In this document: positions 54,481-61,835 of the stretch, piece by piece | Numbering within the stretch: the first letter of the stretch is position 1 | Layout: each line of letters opens with the position of its first letter | NCBI RefSeq assembly: GCF_003382365.1 | Contig: NZ_QTSU01000001.1 | Span: forward strand, 682,001 to 746,000 | Source: Lysobacter silvisoli | GTDB lineage: Bacteria; Pseudomonadota; Gammaproteobacteria; Xanthomonadales; Xanthomonadaceae | Length of the DNA stretch: 64,000 bases | Direction: 5' to 3' | Notes under the pieces: generated by a model | The model's input: the letters and a program-made list of their open reading frames with translations, nothing else | What the model was told of the DNA's origin: nothing | Database searches by the model: none | Program-made: the position numbers and the translations under genes

Positions 54481-54741
54481 ATGGACATCCTGCTGCACAT
54501 CAGCGAACTCGGCCCCGGCCTCAGTGTGGACAGCGCCAGCGAGGCCGACCTAGCCGAGGTGATCGCGCGCACCGCCCACCTGGGCCCGGCCCGTTACCTC
54601 GTGTACGACGAGCATCGCTTCCGCGTGGTCGCCGCCACCGCGCCGGACTGGCAGGCCAAGCTGGCCCAGTCCGACGTGCCGGACACCATGCTGGCCCTGC
54701 TGAGCGCCTTGCGCGCCGGCACTACGCCGGCTCCGGGCTGA
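54481..54741 (+). CDS. Small hypothetical protein, 86 aa
   Basis: The product (DILLHISELGPGLSVDSASEADLAEVIARTAHLGPARYLVYDEHRFRVV) looks folded and soluble. No family is recognised. It lies 71 nt upstream of RidA in the same direction. Confidence 0.6.
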   Translation: MDILLHISELGPGLSVDSASEADLAEVIARTAHLGPARYLVYDEHRFRVVAATAPDWQAKLAQSDVPDTMLALLSALRAGTTPAPG

Positions 54742-54812
54742 GGCCGGGCGCTCACGCCGGCCCCGCCGCAACGCGCGATAATGACGCCCGTTTCCTAACG
54801 GCGAGGTGTCCC

Positions 54813-55157
54813 ATGGTTCAGCGCTACGAAATCGGACCGCGCATGTCCGAGGCGGCCGTGCATAACGGCGTGGTCTATCTGGCCGGCCAGGTGGCCGACG
54901 ACGAGCATGCCGACATCGCCGAACAGACCCGGCAGGTGCTGGCTTCCATCGACGCCCTGCTCAAGCAGGCCGATACCGACAAGTCCAAGATCCTGCGCGC
55001 GCAGATCTACCTGGCCGACATCGCCGACTTCGCGGCCATGAATCAGGTCTGGGACCGCTGGGTGCTGCACGGGCACACGCCGCCGCGGGCGACGGTGCAG
55101 GCGGCGCTGGCGAATCCGAATTGGAAGATCGAGATCGTGGTAACGGCGGCGCTGTAA
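54813..55157 (+). CDS. RidA-family enamine/imine deaminase
   Basis: The 114-residue product has RMSEAAVHNGVVYLAGQVADD and LRAQIYLADIADFAAMN...PPRATVQAALANPNWKIEI, the RidA fold. The Arg in PPRATVQA is the carboxylate-binding residue. Deaminates reactive enamines or imines in the cytosol. Confidence 0.93.
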   Translation: MVQRYEIGPRMSEAAVHNGVVYLAGQVADDEHADIAEQTRQVLASIDALLKQADTDKSKILRAQIYLADIADFAAMNQVWDRWVLHGHTPPRATVQAALANPNWKIEIVVTAAL

Positions 55158-55160
55158 GAG

Positions 55161-55351
55161 GCGCGAAAGCAAATCCTCCCCGGTCCACCCGGCCAGCAAG
55201 CGCAGCTTGCTGGCGTTCGATCGTGCGCGAACCTGCGGTTCGCATGCGCACGCTCTTACCTTTTTCAAAGGAGGGAGCAAAGCGCGATCCGCCGCTGGTC
55301 TTCCCCCTTTGAAAAAGGGGGTTGAGGGGGATTTGCCTTTGCTTCGCGCGC
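55161..55351. repeat. MITE-like long inverted repeat
   Basis: The left end GCGCGAAAGCAAATCCTCCC (55161-55180) reappears inverted as GGGGGATTTGCCTTTGCTTC (55326-55345). Inner arms TTTTTCAAAGGAGGGAGCAA and TTCCCCCTTTGAAAAAGG also face each other. The whole could fold as a long imperfect hairpin of about 190 nt. It has no gene and no obvious transposase. Confidence 0.6.
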
Positions 55352-55359
55352 GATCCGCC

Positions 55360-56157
55360 TCAGTCCCCGCGCTCCCGCCGATCCTGCGCCACCGCTAAAA
55401 ACGCCTCCAGCAGCGGCCGCCCCGGCATCAGCTCCGGAAAGCGCGCATCGTGGAACTCCGGGTGCCATTGCACCCCAACCACGAACGCCGCCTCGCGCAC
55501 GCGGATGCATTCGGGGATGCCGTCCTCCGACCAGGCCTCCACCGCCAGGCCGTCGCCGAGGCGGCGCACGCCCTGGTGGTGGATGGAATTGACCCGCACC
55601 TCGTCCTGGGCCGGATACAAGGCCGCCAGCCAGCCGCCGGGTTCCACCCGCAGGCGGTGGACGTGCTCGTCGTAACGTTCGGGCAGGTAGTGCTGGTTGG
55701 CGGTGGCGCCGGCGGCGACCAGGTCCTGATACAGGCTGCCGCCGTAGGCCACGTTGATCAGCTGCATGCCGCGGCAGACGCCCAGCACCGGCTTGCCGGC
55801 ATCGATGAAGGCGCGCAGCAGCGACAGTTCGAAACGGTCGCGCACCGGGTCGGTGGTCTGCAGCAGCTCGCTGGGCTGTTCGCCGTAAGCCACCGGGTCG
55901 ATGTCGGCGCCGCCCTGCAGGATCAGGCCGTCGAAGGACCGGGCGTACTCGCGCACCGACAGGGTGGCGCGCTGCACGTCGCCGTCGGGATCGACGGTGG
56001 GGATCATCGCCACCAGCGCGCCGGCGGACAGCACCCAGTGCGCCATCGACTGCTCCAGGTACTGCAGGGTCTTGTTGCGGAAGCCGTACTGCACCGGCAG
56101 GTTGCGCATCAGCCGCGGCGACAGGCCGATCATCAGTTTGCGCGCGGCGGCGTTCAT
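55360..56157 (-). CDS. Class I glutamine amidotransferase-like, gamma-glutamyl hydrolase (PuuD-type)
   Basis: The 265-residue product has LILQGGADIDPVAYGE, VLGVCRGMQLINVAYGG (nucleophile Cys in GVCRGMQ), and VGVQWHPEFH (His/Glu). These are the class I amidotransferase triad; PuuD cleaves gamma-glutamyl-GABA. Its ATG overlaps the stop of the ligase gene by 4 nt (ATGA), so the two are coupled. Confidence 0.9.
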   Translation of the reverse strand: MNAAARKLMIGLSPRLMRNLPVQYGFRNKTLQYLEQSMAHWVLSAGALVAMIPTVDPDGDVQRATLSVREYARSFDGLILQGGADIDPVAYGEQPSELLQTTDPVRDRFELSLLRAFIDAGKPVLGVCRGMQLINVAYGGSLYQDLVAAGATANQHYLPERYDEHVHRLRVEPGGWLAALYPAQDEVRVNSIHHQGVRRLGDGLAVEAWSEDGIPECIRVREAAFVVGVQWHPEFHDARFPELMPGRPLLEAFLAVAQDRRERGD

Positions 56158-57299
56158 GCGGCGGTGTCCTCGAAGTCGATGGTGGCGGCGCGCAGCCAGT
56201 CCACGACCGCGTCCAGCGCGCGCACGCGGTGCAGGCCGGCGTCGCGCTGTTGGCGGTAGATGGCCAGTTGCACGTGGGCGCTGCTGCCCTCGGCGACGAT
56301 CGCGTCCAGCGGCGCGAGCGCGGTTTCGCTGTCCAGGTCGCGGATGTCCTGCGCGCACATCGCGCGCAGGCGGGCCAGGGCCTGCGGCAGCGGTTCGGGC
56401 TCGTCGCCGCTCTCGTCGAAGAGCAGCGCTTGGGTGCCGAAGCGCTTGGCGCGCCAGCGGTTCTCGTCGATGACCCGGCGGGTCAGGGCGCTGCGCGGCG
56501 GGTCGTGCTCGGGGTGGCGGACCAGGTAGCGCAGCAGGCAGCGGTACAAGGCGGCGATGGCCAGCGCGTCGCGCGCGCGGGTGCAGCAGTCGGCGATGCG
56601 CAGCTCCAGAGTGGGGTAGCGCGGCGAGGGACGGATGCCCCACCACAGCGCGCGCGCGTCGGGGATCGCGCGCACCCGGGTCAGCAGCGCGGCCAGGGCG
56701 TCGTATTCGGTTTCGTCGGCGTAGAAGTCGGGCACGCCGGTGCGCGGCCATTCGTCGTACACCGCCTGGCGGTAGCTGAGCAGGCCGGTGCGCGAGCGGT
56801 TCCAGAACGGCGAGGACGTGGACAGGGCCAGGAACAGCGGCAGCCAGGGCATGGCGCGGTTCATCACCTGCACGCGGTCCACGCCCGGCGGCAGCTGCAC
56901 GTGCACGTGCAGGCCGCAGACCAGGCTGCGGCGGGCGACGATCTGGAAGTCTTCCATCATCCGGCGGTAGCGCGAACGCGGCGTGCGCTCCTGTTCGCGC
57001 CACACGCCCAGCGGATGCGTGCCGGCCGCCACCAGGCCCAGCTCGTGGCGCGCGGCCACCTGCGACAGGCCCTGGCGCAGGCCGGTCAAGGTGCGCGCGG
57101 CATCGGCTGCGTCGCGCAGTATCGGGCTGGAGATTTCGATCTGCGACTGCAGCAGTTCGTTGGCGACAGAGTCGCCGAGCTCGCGCCGCGCGTCCTTGAG
57201 CAGCTTGCTCGGGGCGCGCGTGGCCAGGCCGTGCGCGCCGGGGCGGACCAGGAAGTACTCCTCCTCGATGCCGTAGGTGTAGTCGTGCTGGTCGCTCAC
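56154..57299 (-). CDS. Carboxylate-amine ligase (YbdK/GCS2 type)
   Basis: A GTG start gives 381 residues with the GCS2 blocks YTYGIEEEYFLVRP (Glu cluster), NELLQSQIEISSPIL, VCGLHVHVQLPPGVDRV (HVHV) and LELRIADCC. This family makes gamma-glutamyl or related amide bonds. A 14-codon leader frame ends at the GTG (TGA overlaps GTGA), and the leader has an AGGAG site, whereas the GTG has none. The next gene hydrolyses gamma-glutamyl bonds. Confidence 0.88.
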   Translation of the reverse strand: MSDQHDYTYGIEEEYFLVRPGAHGLATRAPSKLLKDARRELGDSVANELLQSQIEISSPILRDAADAARTLTGLRQGLSQVAARHELGLVAAGTHPLGVWREQERTPRSRYRRMMEDFQIVARRSLVCGLHVHVQLPPGVDRVQVMNRAMPWLPLFLALSTSSPFWNRSRTGLLSYRQAVYDEWPRTGVPDFYADETEYDALAALLTRVRAIPDARALWWGIRPSPRYPTLELRIADCCTRARDALAIAALYRCLLRYLVRHPEHDPPRSALTRRVIDENRWRAKRFGTQALLFDESGDEPEPLPQALARLRAMCAQDIRDLDSETALAPLDAIVAEGSSAHVQLAIYRQQRDAGLHRVRALDAVVDWLRAATIDFEDTAA

Positions 57300-57340
57300 G
57301 CGCGAAGGTCCGGCGCGGGGGCGGGGCGGGTGGGGTACAT
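57296..57340 (-). CDS. 14-codon leader ORF before the ligase
   Basis: An ATG at 57340, with AGGAGTCGCGC before it, opens MYPTRPAPAPDLRA and stops in TGA that overlaps the ligase GTG. Ribosomes would be delivered by this leader. The four prolines could cause pausing; the function as attenuator is inference. Confidence 0.5.
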   Translation of the reverse strand: MYPTRPAPAPDLRA

Positions 57341-57425
57341 GCGCGACTCCTGTCGGGGCGGGTTCAGGCGACGGTAGCGCGGGCCGTGTAAGCGGCAGTT
57401 GAAGGCCGCGCGGTATCATCGGCGC

Positions 57426-57791
57426 ATGGCGAAACTGCTGATGGTGCTGCGGCACGTGCCCGAGGACGAGGTCGAGGAAGTGCGCGCGCTGCTGGACGCG
57501 CACGGCATCGGCCATTACCAGACCGAACCCAGCCGCTGGGGCGTGTCGCACGGCGGGCTGTGGCTGGCCGAGGACGGCGACCACGCCGCGGCGCGCGCGC
57601 TGCTGGACGACTACCAGCGCCAGCGACAGGCGCGCGCACGCGAGCAGGCCGAACAGGACCGCCGCGAAGGCCGCGAGGAAAGTTTCGTCGATCAGTTGCG
57701 GCGCGAGCCGCTGCGGGTGCTGGCGGCGGTGGCCGCGATCGTCGCCTTGCTGGCGCTGATGGCCTTGCCGGCCTGGCTGCTGTGGCCCTGA
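57426..57791 (+). CDS. DUF6164-type small membrane protein
   Basis: The 121-residue product has AKLLMVLRHVPEDEVEEVRALLDAHGIGHYQTEPSRWGVSHGGLWL, a ferredoxin-like cytosolic part, charged helix (residues 60-88), and a C-terminal membrane anchor (AAVAAIVALLALMALPAWLLW). The function is not known. Confidence 0.85.
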   Translation: MAKLLMVLRHVPEDEVEEVRALLDAHGIGHYQTEPSRWGVSHGGLWLAEDGDHAAARALLDDYQRQRQARAREQAEQDRREGREESFVDQLRREPLRVLAAVAAIVALLALMALPAWLLWP

Positions 57792-57903
57792 GGGCTGCGC
57801 TTCGCTACCTGCCGTACCAGTTCCGTCATTCGGTCCGCCGCGGCCCTGCATTTCCGGTCATTGCGGCGCTTTCAGGGCGGCCGCTTGGACGGGCCAAGCG
57901 ACA

Positions 57904-57937
57904 GTCAAAATGGGTTCCGGCTTGCGCCGGAATGACG
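57904..57937. repeat. Single REP, CATTCCGGCG family (inverted orientation)
   Basis: GTCAAAATGGGTTCCGGCTT starts at 57904 and the copy ends in GGAATGACG at 57936. It is a single arm of the REP seen as pairs at 54271 and 63106. Confidence 0.75.
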
Positions 57938-57988
57938 ACGGATTCTCTACGGTTGGTGAGCACGTGACGGTGCGGTTGTCGCCGTACC

Positions 57989-58504
57989 CTACAGCTGTGC
58001 GCCGCTGGGCGCGCCTTCCACTTCCAATGCGGTCAGGTACAGGCGCAGGTCGAACTCCAGCTGGTGGTAGTTCGCTTCCATGTGCGTGCACAGCTGATAG
58101 AAAGCGCGGTTGTGATCGCGTTCCTTCAGGTGCGCCAGTTCGTGCACCACGATCATCTTCAGGAACGGCGCCGGTGCGTCGCGGAACAGGCTGGCGATGC
58201 GGATCTCGCGGTTGGCCTTGAGCTTGGCCCCCTGCACGCGCGAAATCACCGTGTGGGTGCCCAGCGCCTGGCCGATCACCCGCAGCTTGCTGTCGTACAG
58301 CACCTTGTGCAGCGGCTCGGACTTGCGCAGGTAGCGCGCCTTGAGTTCGTTGGCGTAGTCGTACAGCGCGCGGTCGCTGCGGATCTCGTGGTCTTCGCCG
58401 TAGCGTTCGCGCAGACGCGCGCCCAGGCGACCCTGTTCGATCAGCTCGCGCACGCGCGCAAGCACGGGTTCTGGATAACCGCCCAGATAATGGAACCGCT
58501 GCAT
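57989..58504 (-). CDS. YgjP-like/M48-type metallopeptidase
   Basis: The 171-residue product has the zinc motif IVVHELAHLKERDHNRAFYQLC, as in YgjP/SprT-like proteins, plus a helical N-terminus. The second His and following Glu pattern agree with a zinc metalloprotease of the WLM/YgjP group. An in-frame upstream start (58642) is possible but lacks support. Confidence 0.88.
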   Translation of the reverse strand: MQRFHYLGGYPEPVLARVRELIEQGRLGARLRERYGEDHEIRSDRALYDYANELKARYLRKSEPLHKVLYDSKLRVIGQALGTHTVISRVQGAKLKANREIRIASLFRDAPAPFLKMIVVHELAHLKERDHNRAFYQLCTHMEANYHQLEFDLRLYLTALEVEGAPSGAQL

Positions 58505-58761
58505 GCCCACACGATACGGCAAGCGGCGCGCGCAGCGGACATGCGCGCAGTGCGCGCGATCACGCTCTACGCAATACAGATGCATTTCTCGCATCGAGTT
58601 TGCTGCTGTTTTATACGGAAAGAATGCTCCCGATGTTGACAATTTTTAGTTGGTCTTGATTGTCAATTTCGGATTGTGTTTTCCTCGTTCGCAAATGAAG
58701 CCGCCGCGTTCTCCGAATGGGATCGCGTCGGCTCCAGGGATGGCGACGGGGAGACGTGACA
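58505..58761. promoter_or_regulatory. AT-rich divergent region upstream of the Sel1/Gly-tail module
   Basis: The stretch 58600-58700 is the most AT-rich in the window (TATACGGAAAGAATG, GTTGACAATTTTTAG, GATTGTCAATTTCGG). TTGACA at 58636-58641 could be a -35 for the plus strand. Inverted TTGACAAT/ATTGTCAA (58636-58643 and 58658-58665) is a possible operator. A regulator is not known. Confidence 0.4.
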
Positions 58762-59625
58762 GTGGCATCTAGAGACAAGGCAAAAGGCGTCGCGGTCGCG
58801 GCAGCGGTCGCCGCACTGGCGGTGACGGCGTGGTGGTGGTCGGCAGCGAAGCCGGATTCGCAAGCGGGCGGCGTCGCGGGCGCGCCGGCCGTACAGGAGC
58901 ACGGGCCGGCCAGCGACGCCGCCGATGCCGCACGCGACGATGCGAGCCGGTCGCCCGCGGGCAACGCAGCTCGGGCCCGCCCGCCCGCATCGGCCGGCAT
59001 CGAGCGCAGCTACCTTCCGCCGCCCGGCGATGCGGCCGAGGTCTACGCCGCACTGGAAGCGCGCGCACGCGGCGGCGATATCGATGCCGCGCTGAGTCTG
59101 TACGCCAAGGTCAACGACTGCCGCCTGCGCGCGAGCATCGCCATGCGCCGTGCGCCCGATACGGACGTGCAGGCGCTGATTCCGCCGGAGTGCCGCAGTC
59201 TGAGCGCCGAACACTATCGCGAGGCCGGGCGCTGGCTGGAGCGCAGCGCCGACGCCGGCGACGCCTACGCGCAGCTGCTGTACGCCGACAGCGCCGAGAG
59301 CGTGCTGGGCCCGCGCGGCGAATGGCTGCGCGATCCGCAGGCGCTGCAGCGCTATACGCGCAAATCCTTGGACTACCTCAACGCCCAGGCCGCGCGCGGC
59401 GGCATGGAGGCGATGAACCGCCTGGCCTACGTCTACGCCAGCGGCAAGCGCGTGCCGCAGGACCTGGGCAAGGCCTACGCCTACTTCTACGCCCTGCAGT
59501 TGGCGGGCGATCCGAATCTGAGCTTGGGCCACATGCGCCAGGTCGAACAGCGGCTGTCGCCGCAACAACGGTCGTTAGCGACCCAACAGGGGAGAAGGAT
59601 CTATGAACAATGCTGCAAGCGTTAA
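58762..59625 (+). CDS. Sel1-repeat membrane-anchored protein, copy A
   Basis: A GTG start (after a GGGGAGA site) gives 287 residues: a basic head, a membrane helix (residues of about 10-27), a Pro/Ala-rich linker and then Sel1-like repeats (SADAGDAYAQLLYADSAESVLG; NAQAARGGMEAMNRLAYVYASGKRVPQDLGKAYAYFYA), ending EQCCKR. Sel1 domains bind partner proteins. Overlaps the next gene by 23 nt. Its counterpart at 60328 has the same plan. Confidence 0.82.
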   Translation: MASRDKAKGVAVAAAVAALAVTAWWWSAAKPDSQAGGVAGAPAVQEHGPASDAADAARDDASRSPAGNAARARPPASAGIERSYLPPPGDAAEVYAALEARARGGDIDAALSLYAKVNDCRLRASIAMRRAPDTDVQALIPPECRSLSAEHYREAGRWLERSADAGDAYAQLLYADSAESVLGPRGEWLRDPQALQRYTRKSLDYLNAQAARGGMEAMNRLAYVYASGKRVPQDLGKAYAYFYALQLAGDPNLSLGHMRQVEQRLSPQQRSLATQQGRRIYEQCCKR

Positions 59626-60091
59626 ACACACCCGCAAGCGCGGCAAGCGCATCGCGGTAGCCGCGGTGCTGGTGGCCGGCTTGGCCACGGCCTTGTGGCT
59701 GTACGCCGAGGACCGCATGGGCCCGTTCACCTGCAACCACTGCCCGCTGCAGAACCCATTGGTGGATGCCACCACCAAGGCCTTCATCAACGACCTGCGG
59801 CCGATGTGGGGCATGGGCGCGCCTTGGGAAGCCGACGACGTCTACGTGGTCTGCAACACGGCTTACTGCGTGGACTACCGTATCGCTTACCCGGACGAGC
59901 AGAGCTACGAAGGCTTCAACGCCCGCCCGATCCAGGACGGCGGCAGCGGCAGCACGGGTGGCGGCGGCGGTAACGAAACCGGCGGCAGTGGCGGCGGTTA
60001 CAACCCCGGCGCGGGCGGTGGCGGGGGCGGTGGCGGCAGCAGCGGCGGCGGCAGGGTGATCGTCGGCGATCCGGTGGTGGTGGAGAACTGA
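59603..60091 (+). CDS. Anchored Cys-paired protein with Gly-rich tail, copy A
   Basis: The 162-residue product has a membrane helix (residues 17-34), an extracytoplasmic part with four Cys (FTCNHCPL and VVCNTAYCVDY) and a Gly-rich tail (GGGYNPGAGGGGGGGG) that ends VGDPVVVEN. It overlaps the Sel1 gene, so the pair is coupled. No family is recognised. Confidence 0.8.
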   Translation: MNNAASVKHTRKRGKRIAVAAVLVAGLATALWLYAEDRMGPFTCNHCPLQNPLVDATTKAFINDLRPMWGMGAPWEADDVYVVCNTAYCVDYRIAYPDEQSYEGFNARPIQDGGSGSTGGGGGNETGGSGGGYNPGAGGGGGGGGSSGGGRVIVGDPVVVEN

Positions 60092-60101
60092 GCACAGACG
60101 G

Positions 60102-60126
60102 AGCCCGCTTCGGCGGGCTTCGTTGC
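60102..60126 (+). terminator. Terminator after copy A
   Basis: AGCCCGC-TTCG-GCGGGCT forms a 7-bp stem with a UUCG tetraloop, followed by TCGTTGCGT. The same hairpin in changed form follows copy B. Confidence 0.75.
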
Positions 60127-60127
60127 G

Positions 60128-60327
60128 TACGCTGCCAGGAAACTGGGCGGTAGTAGTGAGCACAACGCGCGTTTGCGAATGATTAAATGTGGAAATGAGG
60201 TGCTAATACAGTGAGTTCTTGCGCTCTTACTTTCGCGGGAGTTGTTCAGCACTTTTCTATATATGGGTTGCTTTCGCCTCTACAGCGCTGTGCTTGCTTG
60301 TGCTTGTAACGGAGTTCTAGGACGGTT
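60128..60327. other. AT-rich gap between copies A and B
   Basis: About 200 bp of low-GC DNA; may contain a promoter for copy B (TTCTATATATGG near 60255). No gene is supported. Confidence 0.45.
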
Positions 60328-61221
60328 ATGGAGTTGGCCAACAAGCGAATGTGCTGGGCTCCAATCGCGGCGGTGGCCGCCATTTGTTTGGTAATCGCGT
60401 GCCTGACTTGGTCAAGACGTTCGACTGGACTCCAAGAGACGGAACTATCAACGCACGTCAACTTAGACCGCAAGGGCCAACCTGCCAATTCCAATTCAAG
60501 GCTGGGTGAGGGGCAGGGGGGGAGCGTCGTTGCTGTCGAGTCGCGTAAAGGGCGAGCCTACTTCAACCAACGCAGCTACTTCGCACCCGCAGGCGATGTC
60601 GAGGATGTCGCGCGACGCCTGACGCTCTTGGCTGAGGCCGGGGATGCGGAGGCGGCCTTTCTGCTCTATTTGAAGTTCGAGGAGTGCAGGCGAGCGCTGG
60701 AGGATGGCGTCAGCCAAGCAGAGCTGCGTCTCTATTCCGATGCAAAAGCAGTGCAGAATCGACTGAACGCAGAGGCACGGACACTAGATGGCTGTGCGAA
60801 CTACTCAAAGATCAAGGAGCCACGGGCGGGATATTGGTTGGAGCAATCCGCTGACGCCGGCTATCTAATCGCTCAGTTGATGTACGCCTCCGACTCTCGT
60901 GCTGTGCTCGGCTCGAGAGCGGATATGTTGCGCTCGCCTGAGGACACGATCCGCTACCGACGCAAGGCGATCGCGTACTTGGAACGCGCGGCCAACACCG
61001 GGAACGTGGACGCATTGATCTCGCTGGGGAAATCGTACCAGAGCGGGATTATTGCCAAGGAAGATTTGGTCAAAGCGTATTCGTACTTCTACGCAGCGGG
61101 CATGGTGAATCCAAACTTTACCCGGAATTACATCGGGAGGCTCGAGCGCAAATTGACCCGTGAACAAATGGAGCAAGCCAAGCAGCGCGGCGTCCAGATT
61201 TTCAATGGCTGCTGCAAATAA
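60328..61221 (+). CDS. Sel1-repeat membrane-anchored protein, copy B
   Basis: The 297-residue product repeats the plan of copy A: membrane helix (APIAAVAAICLVIACLTW), linker, SADAGYLIAQLMYASDSRAVLG, AANTGNVDALISLGKSYQSG, DLVKAYSYFYAAG, and a CCK end. GC is clearly lower than in copy A, although the protein pattern is kept. Confidence 0.8.
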   Translation: MELANKRMCWAPIAAVAAICLVIACLTWSRRSTGLQETELSTHVNLDRKGQPANSNSRLGEGQGGSVVAVESRKGRAYFNQRSYFAPAGDVEDVARRLTLLAEAGDAEAAFLLYLKFEECRRALEDGVSQAELRLYSDAKAVQNRLNAEARTLDGCANYSKIKEPRAGYWLEQSADAGYLIAQLMYASDSRAVLGSRADMLRSPEDTIRYRRKAIAYLERAANTGNVDALISLGKSYQSGIIAKEDLVKAYSYFYAAGMVNPNFTRNYIGRLERKLTREQMEQAKQRGVQIFNGCCK

Positions 61222-61239
61222 AGGGTGGAATGGAGTGCT

Positions 61240-61716
61240 ATGAATAGGATGTTTTTTGGATGGGCGGCGCTGTGCTTGGGCCTATCCGTTCTGATCGTAG
61301 TTGCGGCCGATCCTGGGAGCAGATCGTTTGGTCCGTATTTGTGTTCTGGCGGTTGTGCTTTAGGTATGCCCATGCCGGATTCTGCCACCGACGCGTTTAT
61401 TGACGCTTTGGATCACGGCCCCGCTTTTCCGGCCAGCATAATAAACCCAGGGCTGAACATGGTGGCCGGGGATTCGATCATGGTCTGCGACAGCACGCAC
61501 TGTGCGACCTATGTTCTCTCGGATGATGACCTCTACCAAGGGATAAAAATCGAGGAGCGTACGAACGGCAGCGGCAGCGCGGACGGTGGCGGTGGTGCCG
61601 AAACTGGCGAAAACGGCGGCGGCTACAACCCGGGCGCGGGTGGCGGCGGCGGTGGTGGCGGTAGCAGCGGCGGCGGCAAGGTGACCATTGGCGATCCGGT
61701 GGTGGTGGAGAACTGA
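61240..61716 (+). CDS. Anchored Cys-paired protein with Gly-rich tail, copy B
   Basis: The 158-residue product has an N-terminal membrane helix, YLCSGGCALGMP and MVCDSTHCATYV Cys pairs and a Gly tail (GGYNPGAGGGGGGGG) that ends IGDPVVVEN. The first two-thirds is of low GC and diverged; the tail is nearly that of copy A at the DNA level. ATG at 61240 has GGAG before it; a GTG at 61225 is possible. Confidence 0.8.
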   Translation: MNRMFFGWAALCLGLSVLIVVAADPGSRSFGPYLCSGGCALGMPMPDSATDAFIDALDHGPAFPASIINPGLNMVAGDSIMVCDSTHCATYVLSDDDLYQGIKIEERTNGSGSADGGGGAETGENGGGYNPGAGGGGGGGGSSGGGKVTIGDPVVVEN

Positions 61717-61726
61717 GCGCGAACGG

Positions 61727-61750
61727 AGCCCGCCCAGGCGGGCTTCGTTG
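61727..61750 (+). terminator. Terminator after copy B
   Basis: AGCCCGC-CCAG-GCGGGCT stem, then TCGTTGCGT; same stem as after copy A with a different loop. Confidence 0.75.
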
Positions 61751-61835
61751 CGTTTGCCGGTCGCGCCCCAGGCGCTTTGCGGGTCCAGGCCCTATCGCAA
61801 CAAATCCGTCATCGTCCGGCCATAGTCTGCGCGGC

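Noticed and set aside
59930-60060. Gly-codon repeats suspected as a CRISPR-like or satellite array
   Set aside because: The repeats are in-frame GGC/GGT codons of a Gly-rich tail, with no spacers or regular period.
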